The notes under the pieces: model-generated
What the model was told of the DNA's origin: nothing
The model's input: only the letters and a program-made list of their open reading frames with translations
Database searches by the model: none
Program-made: the position numbers and the translations under genes
Shown here: positions 27,461 to 36,778 of the stretch, piece after piece
Numbering within the stretch: the stretch's first letter is position 1
Layout: the number at the start of each line of letters is the position of its first letter
Assembly (NCBI RefSeq): GCF_000739435.1
Contig: NZ_CP009159.1
Coordinates: 1,674,001 to 1,738,000, forward strand
Length of the DNA stretch: 64,000 nt
Source: Actinobacillus suis ATCC 33415
GTDB lineage: Bacteria > Pseudomonadota > Gammaproteobacteria > Enterobacterales > Pasteurellaceae
Direction of reading: 5' to 3'

Positions 27461-27496
27461 TAGAGATTCAGCTCACATTTGTGAGCTTTTTCTCTA
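27461..27496. promoter_or_regulatory. Long dyad between the divergent pgaA and fadD-like genes
   Basis: TAGAGA-(3)-AGCTCACA-TT-TGTGAGCT-(3)-TCTCTA: a nested inverted repeat with inner 8-bp and outer 6-bp arms. On the plus strand the inner hairpin is followed by TTTTTCT, like a weak terminator, yet it lies between divergent starts where nothing needs ending. It could be an operator or a leader attenuator. Confidence 0.5.
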
Positions 27497-27576
27497 CTTG
27501 GGATCTAGCTTTTATCTTTATTAAATATTACATTAGCGTACATGTGTAAGCTTAAACTAATAAATAAAGGATTTAT

Positions 27577-29355
27577 ATGAATCAGCTGTCAGACTTCCAT
27601 TTCGTTCATCGAGTACGACAACAAGCAAAAAAGCTACAAAACTCGACCGCTTTACGCCATAAGGAAAATGGCACATGGGTGGATATTTCTTGGCAAGACT
27701 TTCAATCACAGATTGATAAAGTTTCTCTCGCATTACTAGCTCATGGTATTGGAATACAAGATAAAATTGGCATCTTTGCTCACAATATGCCGCAATGGAC
27801 TATAGCGGATCTAGGTGCGTTACAGATTCGTGCCGTAACCGTACCCATTTATGCGACAAATACCGCCAAACAAGCTGAATTAATTATTAATAATGCGGAC
27901 ATCAAACTCTTGTTCGTAGGAGATCAAGAACAGCTTGATGTGGCATTAGAAATTGCTAAAAACTGTCCTTCGCTCGAGAAAATCATTGTCATGAAACCTC
28001 ATCTTGAGGGAGTGCTTGACAATGCTTCTTCATCGTGTGGTTGGAATGATTTCTTAGGAAAAAGTTCCGAAAAATACCGCTCTGAACTCATCCGATGTCT
28101 AAGCAGCATCCAGCTCGATGATTTATTTACCATAATTTATACTTCGGGAACGACTGGTACACCTAAAGGTGTGATGTTGGACTTCTCAAACCTTGCTCAC
28201 CAGCTACAAGCACACGATTTAGCCTTACCTGAGGTAGGACCTGATGATGTATCACTGTCATTCTTACCTTTTTCGCATATTTTCGAACGGGCTTGGGTCG
28301 CTTATTTATTACATAAAGGCGCAACCGTCTGCTATTTGGAAGACACCAACGAAGTACGTACAGCATTAGCCGAAGTCAAACCAACGTTAATGTGTGCCGT
28401 TCCTCGTTTATTCGAAAAAATGTATAGCGCTATTTTTGATAAAGTAAAACAAGCGCCTTTTCATCGCCGAGCATTATTTCGCTGGGCGCTAAAACAAGGA
28501 AAAACTTTTGTTCATACACAAAAAGCCACATTAGCCTACAAACTAGCAAATAAATTAGTTCTAACAAAATTAAGAGCGCTATTAGGCGGAAACATCAAAA
28601 TGATGCCTTGCGGTGGGGCAAAATTAGAACCGGCTATCGGCGAATTCTTCCATAGCATCGGTGTTAATGTGAAACTAGGCTATGGTATGACGGAAACAAC
28701 CGCTACTGTTTCTTGCTGGACGGATCGTAACTTTGCTTTAAATTCCATTGGAACGCTAATGCCGAATGCCGAGGTAAAAATCGGTGAAGATAATGAAATT
28801 CTGGTGCGTGGAGGAATGGTGATGAAAGGCTATTATAAAAACCCGGAAGAAACTGCTAAAGCCTTCACCGAAGACGGCTTCTTGCGTACCGGAGATGCCG
28901 GCGCATTGGATGAACATGGTAACCTGTATATTACTGATCGTATTAAAGAGCTGATGAAGACCTCAAACGGCAAATACATTGCTCCGCAATATATCGAAGG
29001 TAAATTGGCTAAAGATAAATTTATTGAACAAATTGCAGTGATTGCAGACACCAAAAAATACGTCTCGGCACTGATTGTGCCTTCATTCGAGGCTTTGGAA
29101 GAATATGCTAAACAATTGAATATCAGATATCATGACCGCCTTGAATTAATCAAGCATTCGGCAGTTATTCAATTATTTGAAAAACGCATTGAAGAGTTAC
29201 AACAAGAGCTTGCCCATTTCGAACAAATTAAAAAGTTCACCTTACTGCCGCAAGCTTTTAGTATCCATATGGAAGAACTCACCCCAACGCTTAAATTACG
29301 CCGTAAGGTCATTTTGGAACGCTATCGTCCACAAATTGAAGCGATGTATAACTAG
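27577..29355 (+). CDS. Long-chain fatty acid--CoA ligase (AMP-forming)
   Basis: A 592-residue adenylate-forming enzyme of the AMP-dependent synthetase family. Signatures are [16 protein letters not shown] (P-loop), LPFSHIFER, the [12 protein letters not shown] motif and [33 protein letters not shown], which is typical of eukaryotic-like long-chain acyl-CoA synthetases rather than of short-chain enzymes. The C-terminal region [10 protein letters not shown] is also typical. Homologues occur widely in Pasteurellaceae, which lack full beta-oxidation, so it probably activates scavenged fatty acids for lipid use. The precise substrate is not shown by the sequence. Confidence 0.9.
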   Translation: MNQLSDFHFVHRVRQQAKKLQNSTALRHKENGTWVDISWQDFQSQIDKVSLALLAHGIGIQDKIGIFAHNMPQWTIADLGALQIRAVTVPIYATNTAKQAELIINNADIKLLFVGDQEQLDVALEIAKNCPSLEKIIVMKPHLEGVLDNASSSCGWNDFLGKSSEKYRSELIRCLSSIQLDDLFTIIYTSGTTGTPKGVMLDFSNLAHQLQAHDLALPEVGPDDVSLSFLPFSHIFERAWVAYLLHKGATVCYLEDTNEVRTALAEVKPTLMCAVPRLFEKMYSAIFDKVKQAPFHRRALFRWALKQGKTFVHTQKATLAYKLANKLVLTKLRALLGGNIKMMPCGGAKLEPAIGEFFHSIGVNVKLGYGMTETTATVSCWTDRNFALNSIGTLMPNAEVKIGEDNEILVRGGMVMKGYYKNPEETAKAFTEDGFLRTGDAGALDEHGNLYITDRIKELMKTSNGKYIAPQYIEGKLAKDKFIEQIAVIADTKKYVSALIVPSFEALEEYAKQLNIRYHDRLELIKHSAVIQLFEKRIEELQQELAHFEQIKKFTLLPQAFSIHMEELTPTLKLRRKVILERYRPQIEAMYN

Positions 29356-29363
29356 CTAAAAAA

Positions 29364-29407
29364 CAAGCGGTTGAATTTGTAAAAAAATTTGCAAATTCAA
29401 CCGCTTG
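29364..29407. terminator. Terminator made of paired uptake signals
   Basis: CAAGCGGTTGAATTTG / CAAATTCAACCGCTTG, a perfect 16-bp stem between the convergent fadD-like gene and the next gene. Both arms carry an uptake-signal core variant (AAGCGGTT). Confidence 0.85.
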
Positions 29408-29417
29408 TATCGTCTTA

Positions 29418-31385
29418 CTACTTATTCAACTGAACCGGTAACAGTAAACTTAACGGGCGCTTACGGATAATTTCCCATAAGCATTTTAAAATTTCCCGCC
29501 AGCTATCAATTTCGGTATTGCGTGAACGCAGCGCAATCCATAGCGTTAGAGAGAAACTGACAATCAAGTTAACCGCACCGATCATTAACACAAAGCAGAT
29601 GCTTTGCAGTAACACTTGCCAGCCTAATGATTCACTCACCACCGCATAGCCGACATTCGCCGAAGAAAAGGCAACATGGCGAATATCAAGCGGTAATCCT
29701 AACCAATAACCAATCACACCGGTAATACCAAGCAACATACCGAATCCTAAGTTACCGATAATCGAACCTGCATTATCATGCACATAGTCAGCAAATTTCT
29801 CTCGGATGGATAACGGCAAAATCGCTTTTAACCACGGGTGCTGTCTTAAACGCATACGGGTATTTAAATAGTTGCTGCGGTTATCAAAGTAACCGGAAAT
29901 AATCCCCGAGCAGAATAACCACAAACCGGCAATTGCCGCAAACCATAACGTTCCTTTAGTCGGGTCAATCGAATTTAGCTGATATTGCACCATTTCACTG
30001 TCTAATAGCGCTTCGCCGGTATGTTTAGCATAGCCATAGGCAATCAATGCCGCCACACTCATCGATACAATCACATTCCCCAATACCGCAATACTTTGTG
30101 AACGCAGTACATCCACCAGCAATTGCGCCAGTTTCATATTCACTGCTCTGCCCTGCGGGTTGCGCTCGACCGCCTCGGCAAAACGTGCGGCAGTCATCGC
30201 CGGCTGCTTGGTCGCTACGGTAAAATGCAACATAAAGATAACGGTAAAACCGATACCGTAGTTCAAACCTTCCGCAATACCTTTCCAGACTTTATCGTCA
30301 ATCATTCCGCCTAGATACACTTTAAATAGCGCCATCAGCGCAATCAGCACACCACCACCGGCAGCGGAATAAAACATACTGAAATATTCTTTTTTATCAC
30401 GGGTAATATAGTGTTCGCCGTGATCACTGGTATGTTGGGTAATACTGCGAGAAAGCATTTTGACGCTTTGTTTCCATAAATCGGAAATACTGTGTTGCTT
30501 TGCCGAAGCTTCCGCCAACATTTTGGTAATTTGTAACACGCGCAAACGAGCAACACGGTTGGTAGAAAATAATTCCATCAACATGGATAAACGGTCTAAG
30601 GTCTGGCTTAAACGCTCAAGCAAATGCGCCACGCCAAGTGATGAGCCGGCTGTTGATCCTTTTTTCTGTAAGCGATCCACCAATTCACGCGATTGACCAA
30701 ACATCACCTGTAAATGGCTATCGTCATAGTATTGATTTTGACGACGAGCCTCCAACCATTGAAAGACCTCTTTTTGCAATGCGACAAAAGGCGAATCCGC
30801 ATCCAGCAATGTTGGATCTAAGCGAATTAACTCCGGTTCCAAATCCTCTGCCGCAATCCAAATCGAGAGCATTTTGATCGCAAATAACCCTTCGTGACGA
30901 ATATGTTCATACAGCCAAGTTCTATCCTGTTCGCTTACGCTGCGATCTAAAGTATTGAGGAAATTTAACCAACTTTTAGTCGGAATGGCATTAACCCATT
31001 CCTCATCATGGCGATCGCAAAACAGCAGAATAAATACATCACGTAAATCATTCACGTCTTTAAATGACGGATTGAGTTTCTCATATAAGCGATTACGCAT
31101 TTCACGCCCGAAACCTTGGCGCCCCAAAATGCCGCTACTGACTAAAATCGGATATAAACGTAACTGGCAAAGCCAACGGCAAATCAATGTCGCAACTGCT
31201 TGAGCTAGTTCCGGCTGTTGCTTAAGTAAATTGGTAAAAAATTCTAATTTTTCGACCGCTTGTTCCGGCTTGCCGGCTCTAAGCCACTGACATAAACCGT
31301 TCAGTAAAGTAAAAGCGTCGTTTTGTTCGATTTGCTGGGTAATAAAGGGTAAAAGTGTCGTTTCATTAAGTTTTATTTTTGGCAT
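29418..31385 (-). CDS. Membrane protein of the so-called site-specific recombinase family (PF10136-like)
   Basis: A 655-residue protein with a soluble N-terminal half (about 1-330, helical, LLERLSQTLDRLSMLMELF) and a C-terminal half holding about six to seven transmembrane segments (from FYSAAGGGVLIALMALF on). Databases name this family a site-specific recombinase after a Neisseria report, but no tyrosine or serine recombinase active-site motif is visible and the topology is that of an integral membrane protein. I therefore keep the family but doubt the function. It appears monocistronic. Confidence 0.75.
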   Translation of the reverse strand: MPKIKLNETTLLPFITQQIEQNDAFTLLNGLCQWLRAGKPEQAVEKLEFFTNLLKQQPELAQAVATLICRWLCQLRLYPILVSSGILGRQGFGREMRNRLYEKLNPSFKDVNDLRDVFILLFCDRHDEEWVNAIPTKSWLNFLNTLDRSVSEQDRTWLYEHIRHEGLFAIKMLSIWIAAEDLEPELIRLDPTLLDADSPFVALQKEVFQWLEARRQNQYYDDSHLQVMFGQSRELVDRLQKKGSTAGSSLGVAHLLERLSQTLDRLSMLMELFSTNRVARLRVLQITKMLAEASAKQHSISDLWKQSVKMLSRSITQHTSDHGEHYITRDKKEYFSMFYSAAGGGVLIALMALFKVYLGGMIDDKVWKGIAEGLNYGIGFTVIFMLHFTVATKQPAMTAARFAEAVERNPQGRAVNMKLAQLLVDVLRSQSIAVLGNVIVSMSVAALIAYGYAKHTGEALLDSEMVQYQLNSIDPTKGTLWFAAIAGLWLFCSGIISGYFDNRSNYLNTRMRLRQHPWLKAILPLSIREKFADYVHDNAGSIIGNLGFGMLLGITGVIGYWLGLPLDIRHVAFSSANVGYAVVSESLGWQVLLQSICFVLMIGAVNLIVSFSLTLWIALRSRNTEIDSWREILKCLWEIIRKRPLSLLLPVQLNK

Positions 31386-31494
31386 ATTTGATTATATTTG
31401 TTCCTATCTTTCAGTAAATTCAATAATTTTGAGCCTATTTTACGAGAAAAAGTTCAAAATAGAACGGTAAGTTTACCCCTACCGCTCTTCACCA

Positions 31495-32304
31495 TTAAAC
31501 TAATTTAAAAATCACTTCAAAGCTTTCGCCCTGTTGCAACTTGCGATTTATACGTGCTGTTTCGACACATAACATTGTTTGATAACCGGTTTCGCTCATC
31601 GCACTTGTCGCTTTATGCCACGGGTTCCACAACACAATATCGCTCGCATCAATATGCTCAATTTGAATCGTGCGTTGATTTGCCGCATCTTCAATACGAT
31701 TAATAGACTGCTCCGCGCTATAAATGCAATCCACATTTTCATGGATTTTACGTGGTGAAGGCACTTGTACAAATTGTTTAGTCAGCGAATCAAAACATTC
31801 ATGCGGTAAACCTTTCACTTCGGTTTGCTGAATATCCGCCACATTGAAATAGCTATGCAATGCCGCCTGTGCTTCTTGCTCTGCATAATGAGTGAAAATC
31901 AAATGACATTCTTGGTTAAACGCCATTTCAATTTTCGCTTCGATAATATTTTGTTCGTCATAGAGCGAAAATTCTAAATAGGCATATTCCTCATCCATTT
32001 CATAATGGCTGAGTGACCACTCACGAATGCGAGCCGTGCCATGTGACGGACTTTTTACCGAACCGAACCACGGATAACAAATCGGCACACCGCCACGAAT
32101 CGCATTGCCTTTTTGGAACGGTTCAATCTCCGAAAGCCATAACACATCTTGTTTCGCCGCAGCCGGTTGCCAACTTAATAATTGTGCGCCTTGTAAAGCC
32201 ACTACTGCTGCTCCTAACTTATGTGTAACACGAATCACATATAACTCATGACATTTCTCGAGGCTAATACCTTGGCTGATTTGACGAATAAATTCGGTTT
32301 TCAT
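31495..32304 (-). CDS. D-hexose-6-phosphate mutarotase
   Basis: A 269-residue aldose 1-epimerase-like beta-sandwich of the YeaD family, which interconverts anomers of glucose-6-phosphate. The characteristic stretches are GAQLLSWQP, AIRGGVPICYPWFG, HGTARIREW (catalytic-site His/Arg region), ALHSYFNVADI (catalytic His) and the terminal MLCVETARI with its Glu. Length is normal. The gene stands alone on the minus strand. Confidence 0.92.
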   Translation of the reverse strand: MKTEFIRQISQGISLEKCHELYVIRVTHKLGAAVVALQGAQLLSWQPAAAKQDVLWLSEIEPFQKGNAIRGGVPICYPWFGSVKSPSHGTARIREWSLSHYEMDEEYAYLEFSLYDEQNIIEAKIEMAFNQECHLIFTHYAEQEAQAALHSYFNVADIQQTEVKGLPHECFDSLTKQFVQVPSPRKIHENVDCIYSAEQSINRIEDAANQRTIQIEHIDASDIVLWNPWHKATSAMSETGYQTMLCVETARINRKLQQGESFEVIFKLV

Positions 32305-32331
32305 GTTCTACTCCTTTAACACTTCCAAAAG

Positions 32332-32375
32332 CAAGCGGTCAAATTTACAACTTTTTTTGCAAATTTGACCGCTTG
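32332..32375 (-). terminator. mlaA terminator made of paired uptake signals
   Basis: CAAGCGGTCAAATTT / AAATTTGACCGCTTG, a perfect 15-bp stem holding two inverted uptake signals, 3 bases after the mlaA stop. Confidence 0.8.
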
Positions 32376-32378
32376 AAC

Positions 32379-33125
32379 TTAATCGATATTTTGTAATTCT
32401 TGTTCAGAAAGTTGCTCTTTACCGCTATCTTCCACTTTACCGTCACTCACTTTAAATTCGAGGTTTTGGAAATAAGCTTCACGGAAGGTAATGTATGGAT
32501 CGGAAGACTGCTGTAATAATGCATCTTGATCTAATAATTTTGAGCGACTATCCACCCCTTGTACGGCAAATTTTGCCGCTGTCCAAGGCATGGTTAGCAT
32601 AGATAATACCGGATAAGCTGAATCCGCCGCTTTACCAACCGCCTGACGAGGAGTGGTTGCGCCGTAGCCGGGCACCATAATATAAGTCCCCGCCGGTACA
32701 TGATAAGTGCCAAGTGTATGACCAAACTCACGATTACCGTTATCCAATTTGAGATCCGGTGTTTGGCTTGCCCAATCAATTAAACCGCCTAAACCGAAAA
32801 TTGAGTTAATCCAAAAACGGTTAAAGTGGATCATCGCTTTTTTACCTTCACCTTCCAACAAGCGGTTAACAAAACTTGCCGGTTCATCAAGGTTATTCGC
32901 CACATTGGTTAAACCGGTTTTAATCGGGCTTGGCACATAATCACGCCAGCCTGTCGCAACCGGTTTTAATACATAAGGATCGATATATTCATAATTCACT
33001 TTCCACATCGCACGATTAAAGCCTTGCAGTGGATCTTTACGCTCACCGGTTGCCGGATCAATCGCCGATGAACATGCCGTTAACATCACAATCCCCGCCA
33101 CTAAGCCTAATTGTTTTAATTTCAT
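32379..33125 (-). CDS. mlaA: Phospholipid-binding outer-membrane lipoprotein MlaA
   Basis: A 248-residue lipoprotein (VacJ) that removes mislocalised phospholipids from the outer leaflet of the outer membrane and passes them to the Mla system. The ATG at 33125 (RBS AAGG) gives a signal with lipobox LTAC (Cys18); the longer open frame has no signal-peptide logic. Signatures are DPLQGFNRAMWKVNYEY, LTNVANNLDEPASFVNRLLEG, FGHTLGTYHVPAGTYIMVPGYG and DPYITFREAYFQN. The mlaFEDCB genes are not in this window. Confidence 0.95.
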   Translation of the reverse strand: MKLKQLGLVAGIVMLTACSSAIDPATGERKDPLQGFNRAMWKVNYEYIDPYVLKPVATGWRDYVPSPIKTGLTNVANNLDEPASFVNRLLEGEGKKAMIHFNRFWINSIFGLGGLIDWASQTPDLKLDNGNREFGHTLGTYHVPAGTYIMVPGYGATTPRQAVGKAADSAYPVLSMLTMPWTAAKFAVQGVDSRSKLLDQDALLQQSSDPYITFREAYFQNLEFKVSDGKVEDSGKEQLSEQELQNID

Positions 33126-33210
33126 TATCTTTACCTTATCAAAGAAATCATTGGCGCATTTTAACCAACTCTTCCTAAAACACAAAGTAAACAAGCGTAA
33201 AATTCAAAAT

Positions 33211-33234
33211 AGAAATCTAGACGTCTAGATTGCG
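33211..33234. promoter_or_regulatory. MetJ operator (tandem met boxes)
   Basis: A perfect met box AGACGTCT at 33219-33226 lies in a 16-base palindrome (33215-33230). Adjacent 8-base steps are AGAAATCT (6 of 8 matches) and AGATTGCG (about half). MetJ binds tandem 8-bp met boxes as dimers. The site is about 60 bases before metJ and about 90 bases before mlaA, so autoregulation of metJ is the simple reading. Confidence 0.85.
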
Positions 33235-33293
33235 ATATCAAATAGTTTTGATTACAATACCGACAATTTTTATCGAAGATTAGGAATTTAACT

Positions 33294-33611
33294 ATGGCAG
33301 ATTGGAGTGGCGAATATATTAGCCCGTATGCCGAACACGGCAAAAAAAGCGAACAGGTCAAAAAGATCACCGTCTCGATCCCGATTAAAGTATTAGAAAT
33401 TTTAACTAACGAGCGTACTCGTCGCCAAATCAAAAACCTACGTCACGCAACGAATAGCGAATTATTGTGCGAGGCATTTTTGCATGCATTTACCGGACAG
33501 CCGTTACCTACGGATGAAGATCTGATGAAAGAGCGTAGCGATGAAATTCCGGAAGAAGCCAAAGCTAAAATGCGAGAATTAGGTATTGATCCTGATAACT
33601 GGCAGTATTAA
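33294..33611 (+). CDS. metJ: Methionine repressor MetJ
   Basis: A 105-residue ribbon-helix-helix repressor that, with S-adenosylmethionine as corepressor, shuts off methionine genes. It starts [30 protein letters not shown] (beta-strand KKITVSIP contacts the operator) and includes [33 protein letters not shown], as in E. coli MetJ. A perfect met box lies upstream. Confidence 0.98.
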   Translation: MADWSGEYISPYAEHGKKSEQVKKITVSIPIKVLEILTNERTRRQIKNLRHATNSELLCEAFLHAFTGQPLPTDEDLMKERSDEIPEEAKAKMRELGIDPDNWQY

Positions 33612-33619
33612 TTTTTAGT

Positions 33620-33646
33620 AAGCCTCATTTTATTGAGGCTTTTTTC
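33620..33646 (+). terminator. metJ terminator
   Basis: AAGCCTCA TTTTAT TGAGGCTT, an 8-bp stem followed by TTTTTC, starts 9 bases after the metJ stop. Confidence 0.85.
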
Positions 33647-33666
33647 TAACAACAAAAAGGTATCTT

Positions 33667-33906
33667 ATGCATTATCAACAACTTGCAAGAGAGGCTCGCT
33701 GGGCAGTTTGGCTTGCTTTAGTTTACTTATTCGGCTGGATAGCTTTCGCTTACTTCTCACCGGCAGGACGCGGCATTTTCGGTTTTCCAATTTGGTTTGA
33801 ACTTGCTTGCATTGCACTACCACTTGGTTTTACTGTGATTGTGTATTGGGTGGTCAAAAAAGTTTATCAAAATATTGATCTAAATAAGGAACAAAGCGAT
33901 GAATAA
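33667..33906 (+). CDS. yhdT: YhdT family small membrane protein
   Basis: A 79-residue protein of the DUF997/YhdT family with two transmembrane helices (about 13-33 and 42-65) and the pattern AREARWAVWLALVYLFGW, then GFPIWFELACIALP. In E. coli yhdT also precedes panF. The 3' end overlaps panF by 8 bases, so the products are translationally coupled. It may assist PanF, but that is an inference from linkage. Confidence 0.9.
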   Translation: MHYQQLAREARWAVWLALVYLFGWIAFAYFSPAGRGIFGFPIWFELACIALPLGFTVIVYWVVKKVYQNIDLNKEQSDE

Positions 33907-35326
33907 AGAGATGTTATTACCGCTAATCGCTTATTTATGCTTCGTGTTCGGTGTCGCGTTTTATGCCTATCGTAAACGCCAAGGCGGCAGCTTTTTATCC
34001 GAATATTATGTGGGCAGCCGCTCAATGTCCGGTTTTGTATTGGCAATGACCACTGCTGCGACTTATGTCGGCGCAAGTTCGTTTATTGGGGGACCAGGAG
34101 CTGCCTATAAGTACGGATTAGGTTGGGTATTGCTTGCGATGATCCAAGTACCGGCGGTGTTACTGGCATTAGGGGCATTAGGCAAAAAATTTGCGTTACT
34201 TGCTCGTAAATATAACGCAGTAACCATCAATGATTTATTATTGGCTCGCTATCAAAATAAACTTGTAGTTTGGATTTCAGGCTTTGCCCTGTTGCTTTCG
34301 TTCTTTGCGATGATGACGGTACAGTTTATCGGTGCGGGGCGCTTACTGGAAACTACGCTAGGCGTGCCGTATCAAACAGCAGTAATTATTTTTGCGGTCA
34401 CCGTTGGAGTTTATACCTTTATCGGCGGCTTCCGTGCGGTGGTGTTGACTGATACGATTCAAGGCTTAGTAATGTTAATCGGTACTTCATTATTGCTAGG
34501 AGGAGTGATTTATGCTGCAGGCGGTGTTGAGAATGCGATGAACACTTTGCAAAATATCAATCCTCAATTAATTGAGCCGTACGGCATTGATGAACGTCCG
34601 CTAGATTTTACCTTTATGACTTCGTTCTGGGTATTGGTCTGCTTCGGTTTAATCGGTTTACCACAGTTGGCGGTACGCAGTATGGCGTATAAAGACAGCG
34701 CTTCATTACATAAAGCTCTCGTCATCGGTACTTTAGTGGTATCGCTACTGATGTTCGGTATGCACCTTGCCGGTGTACTTGGACGTGCGGTCATTCCTGA
34801 TTTAAAAATTCCAGATCAGGTCATTCCAACCCTAATGATTCAAGTGCTACCACCACTGGTTGCCGGTATTTTCTTAGCCGCCCCGATGGCTGCGATTATG
34901 TCATCGATTGACTCATTATTAATTCAATCGTCTTCCACCTTAATCAAAGATTTATATTTAGCGGTGAAGCCGGAAGCAGTCGATAACGAAGCGAAGTTAA
35001 AGCTCTTCTCAACCATGACCACACTCACTTTTGCTGTGTTATTGGTGTTTGCGGCGTTAAATCCGCCGGATATGTTAATTTGGCTTAACTTACTTTCGCT
35101 CGGTGGCTTAGAAGCAACGTTCTTGTGGGTGATTGTGTTGGGACTTTATTGGAAAAATGCGAATGCAGCAGGTGCAATTAGCTCAATGTTGGCAGGTTTA
35201 ACAAGTTATGTGATTTTCACCACATTTAAAATCAGCATTTTTAGCTTCCATGCGATTGTGCCGTCATTAGTTATCGGTTTAATTGCCTTCCTTATTGGCA
35301 ACCGTTTTGGCAACAAAGTTAACTAA
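33899..35326 (+). CDS. panF: Sodium/pantothenate symporter
   Basis: A 475-residue sodium:solute symporter with 12-13 transmembrane segments that takes up pantothenate (vitamin B5). It begins with PLIAYLCFVFGVAFYAYRKR, FLSEYYVGSRSMSGFVLAMT and ATYVGASSFIGGPGAAYKYG, typical of PanF in the SSS family, and holds the Na-site helix AAPMAAIMSSIDSLLIQSSS. The phosphopantetheine chemistry of this organism depends on this vitamin; it cannot be told from the window whether pantothenate is also made. Confidence 0.95.
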   Translation: MNKEMLLPLIAYLCFVFGVAFYAYRKRQGGSFLSEYYVGSRSMSGFVLAMTTAATYVGASSFIGGPGAAYKYGLGWVLLAMIQVPAVLLALGALGKKFALLARKYNAVTINDLLLARYQNKLVVWISGFALLLSFFAMMTVQFIGAGRLLETTLGVPYQTAVIIFAVTVGVYTFIGGFRAVVLTDTIQGLVMLIGTSLLLGGVIYAAGGVENAMNTLQNINPQLIEPYGIDERPLDFTFMTSFWVLVCFGLIGLPQLAVRSMAYKDSASLHKALVIGTLVVSLLMFGMHLAGVLGRAVIPDLKIPDQVIPTLMIQVLPPLVAGIFLAAPMAAIMSSIDSLLIQSSSTLIKDLYLAVKPEAVDNEAKLKLFSTMTTLTFAVLLVFAALNPPDMLIWLNLLSLGGLEATFLWVIVLGLYWKNANAAGAISSMLAGLTSYVIFTTFKISIFSFHAIVPSLVIGLIAFLIGNRFGNKVN

Positions 35327-35347
35327 GTCATTCTCCCCTCATTAAAA

Positions 35348-35390
35348 AAGCGGTCAAAATTTGCAAATTTTTAGCAAATTTTGACCGCTT
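35348..35390. terminator. Bidirectional terminator made of paired uptake signals, panF / cysN
   Basis: AAGCGGTCAAAATTTGC / GCAAATTTTGACCGCTT, a perfect 17-bp stem between convergent genes. Confidence 0.85.
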
Positions 35391-35406
35391 GTTCTTAAGG
35401 TGAACC

Positions 35407-36699
35407 TTATTCGGTGGCAAGAATCATCCCTGCCGCTACCGTGTGATAGGTCGCTTCGTCAATTAAAATAAATGACCCGGTCGCAACATTTTGTGCATAA
35501 GTGGTGGCGGTAATCGGCTTTTGTAAGCTAAGTTGTAACTCGCCGATATCATTTAATTTCAAACTGTCCGCTTCGCTTGAATTGCTCAAGGTTTTTACAT
35601 CTAGTACGTGATCAACTTCAGTAACTTTAGCAAACACAGTTTGTGTAGTATGTTTTAGTAAATATTTACGAGCCGGATTTAATGCTCGTTGGTCAAACCA
35701 ACATACCGTAGCAGTTAAGCGTTTTGTGGCGATAATCGGCGAATGTTGTGCAACAAAAGTATCGCCGCGTGAAATATCAATATCATCTGCCAAACGAATC
35801 GTTACCTGCTCACCGGCAACCGCTTTTTGTACGATACCATTCGGGCTAATAATTTCCGATACGGTCGAGGTGTAGCCGTTCGGTTCAATTCGAATCGTAT
35901 CGCCTACGCTAACCGAACCGGCTTCGATTCTGCCTTGATAGCCTCGAAAATCGTCCGCTTTATCTTGATCTAAACGACTGACTAACTGCACCGGAAAATG
36001 AAAATCTTCCACTCGTTCCGATAAATTCTCGTTGCTCGGTAAGTTTTCTAAAATGGTGAGTAACGGCTCTCCCGCATACCAAGGTGTGCGTTCGCTTTTA
36101 TGCACGATATTGTCGCCTTGCAAAGCGGAAACCGGCACAAATTGTATGTGCTGAATACCAAGCTGATCGGCTAACTTGCGGTAAGCAGTGGTAATTGCTT
36201 CAAATTTTGCAACATCAAAATCCAACAAATCCATTTTGTTTACCGCCACTAAAATATAGGGCGTATTTAAATGTTTTAAGATTGCCGAATGGCGTTTTGT
36301 TTGCGGTAACAATTCCAGTTCCGCTTGGTTAAAATCCAATTGCGAAGCATCAATTAATACTACGGCAGCATTAGCAGTTGAAGCACCGGTCACCATATTA
36401 CGGGTATATTGTTCATGCCCCGGTGTGTCGGCAATAATAAATTTGCGTTTTGCGGTAGAAAAATAACGATACGCCACGTCAATGGTAATGCCTTGCTCAC
36501 GTTCTGCTTCTAAGCCGTCTGTCAGAATCGAAAAATCAATGACTTCGCCCGCATTTTTAGATTTATTCAAACTTAATAACTGGTCGCTTAATAACGCTTT
36601 GCTGTCATAAAGTAAACGCCCGATTAACGTACTTTTACCGTCATCTACGCTACCAGCGGTGATGAAACGAAGTGGTGCATATTGGTTTAAATTGCTCAT
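35407..36699 (-). CDS. cysN: Sulfate adenylyltransferase, GTPase subunit
   Basis: A 430-residue EF-Tu-like GTPase that drives APS formation by CysD. GTP-binding motifs are GSVDDGKSTLIGRLLYDSK (G1), DTPGHEQYTRNM (G3) and VNKMDLLD (G4), followed by two beta-barrel domains. There is no C-terminal APS-kinase (CysC) fusion. It is the last gene of cysGHDN. The 79-base spacer to cysD is unusually long for this pair and contains a small CCTAG/CTAGG inverted repeat (36717-36741). Confidence 0.96.
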   Translation of the reverse strand: MSNLNQYAPLRFITAGSVDDGKSTLIGRLLYDSKALLSDQLLSLNKSKNAGEVIDFSILTDGLEAEREQGITIDVAYRYFSTAKRKFIIADTPGHEQYTRNMVTGASTANAAVVLIDASQLDFNQAELELLPQTKRHSAILKHLNTPYILVAVNKMDLLDFDVAKFEAITTAYRKLADQLGIQHIQFVPVSALQGDNIVHKSERTPWYAGEPLLTILENLPSNENLSERVEDFHFPVQLVSRLDQDKADDFRGYQGRIEAGSVSVGDTIRIEPNGYTSTVSEIISPNGIVQKAVAGEQVTIRLADDIDISRGDTFVAQHSPIIATKRLTATVCWFDQRALNPARKYLLKHTTQTVFAKVTEVDHVLDVKTLSNSSEADSLKLNDIGELQLSLQKPITATTYAQNVATGSFILIDEATYHTVAAGMILATE

Positions 36700-36778
36700 A
36701 TTATTATCCTTTTATTCCTAGCACAGCAAAGCCGTACTAGGTTACGCATAGTGTTGCCTTACTGGGCAAATTGAGTAT

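Noticed and set aside
27470..27487. CRP site in the pgaA / fadD-like region
   Set aside because: The half-sites are in the wrong order (TCACA...TGTGA with 2-3 bases between) instead of TGTGA-N6-TCACA.
29418..31385. A mobile-element recombinase
   Set aside because: Named so only by family inheritance; the membrane topology, lack of catalytic motifs and lack of flanking repeats argue against a mobile element.
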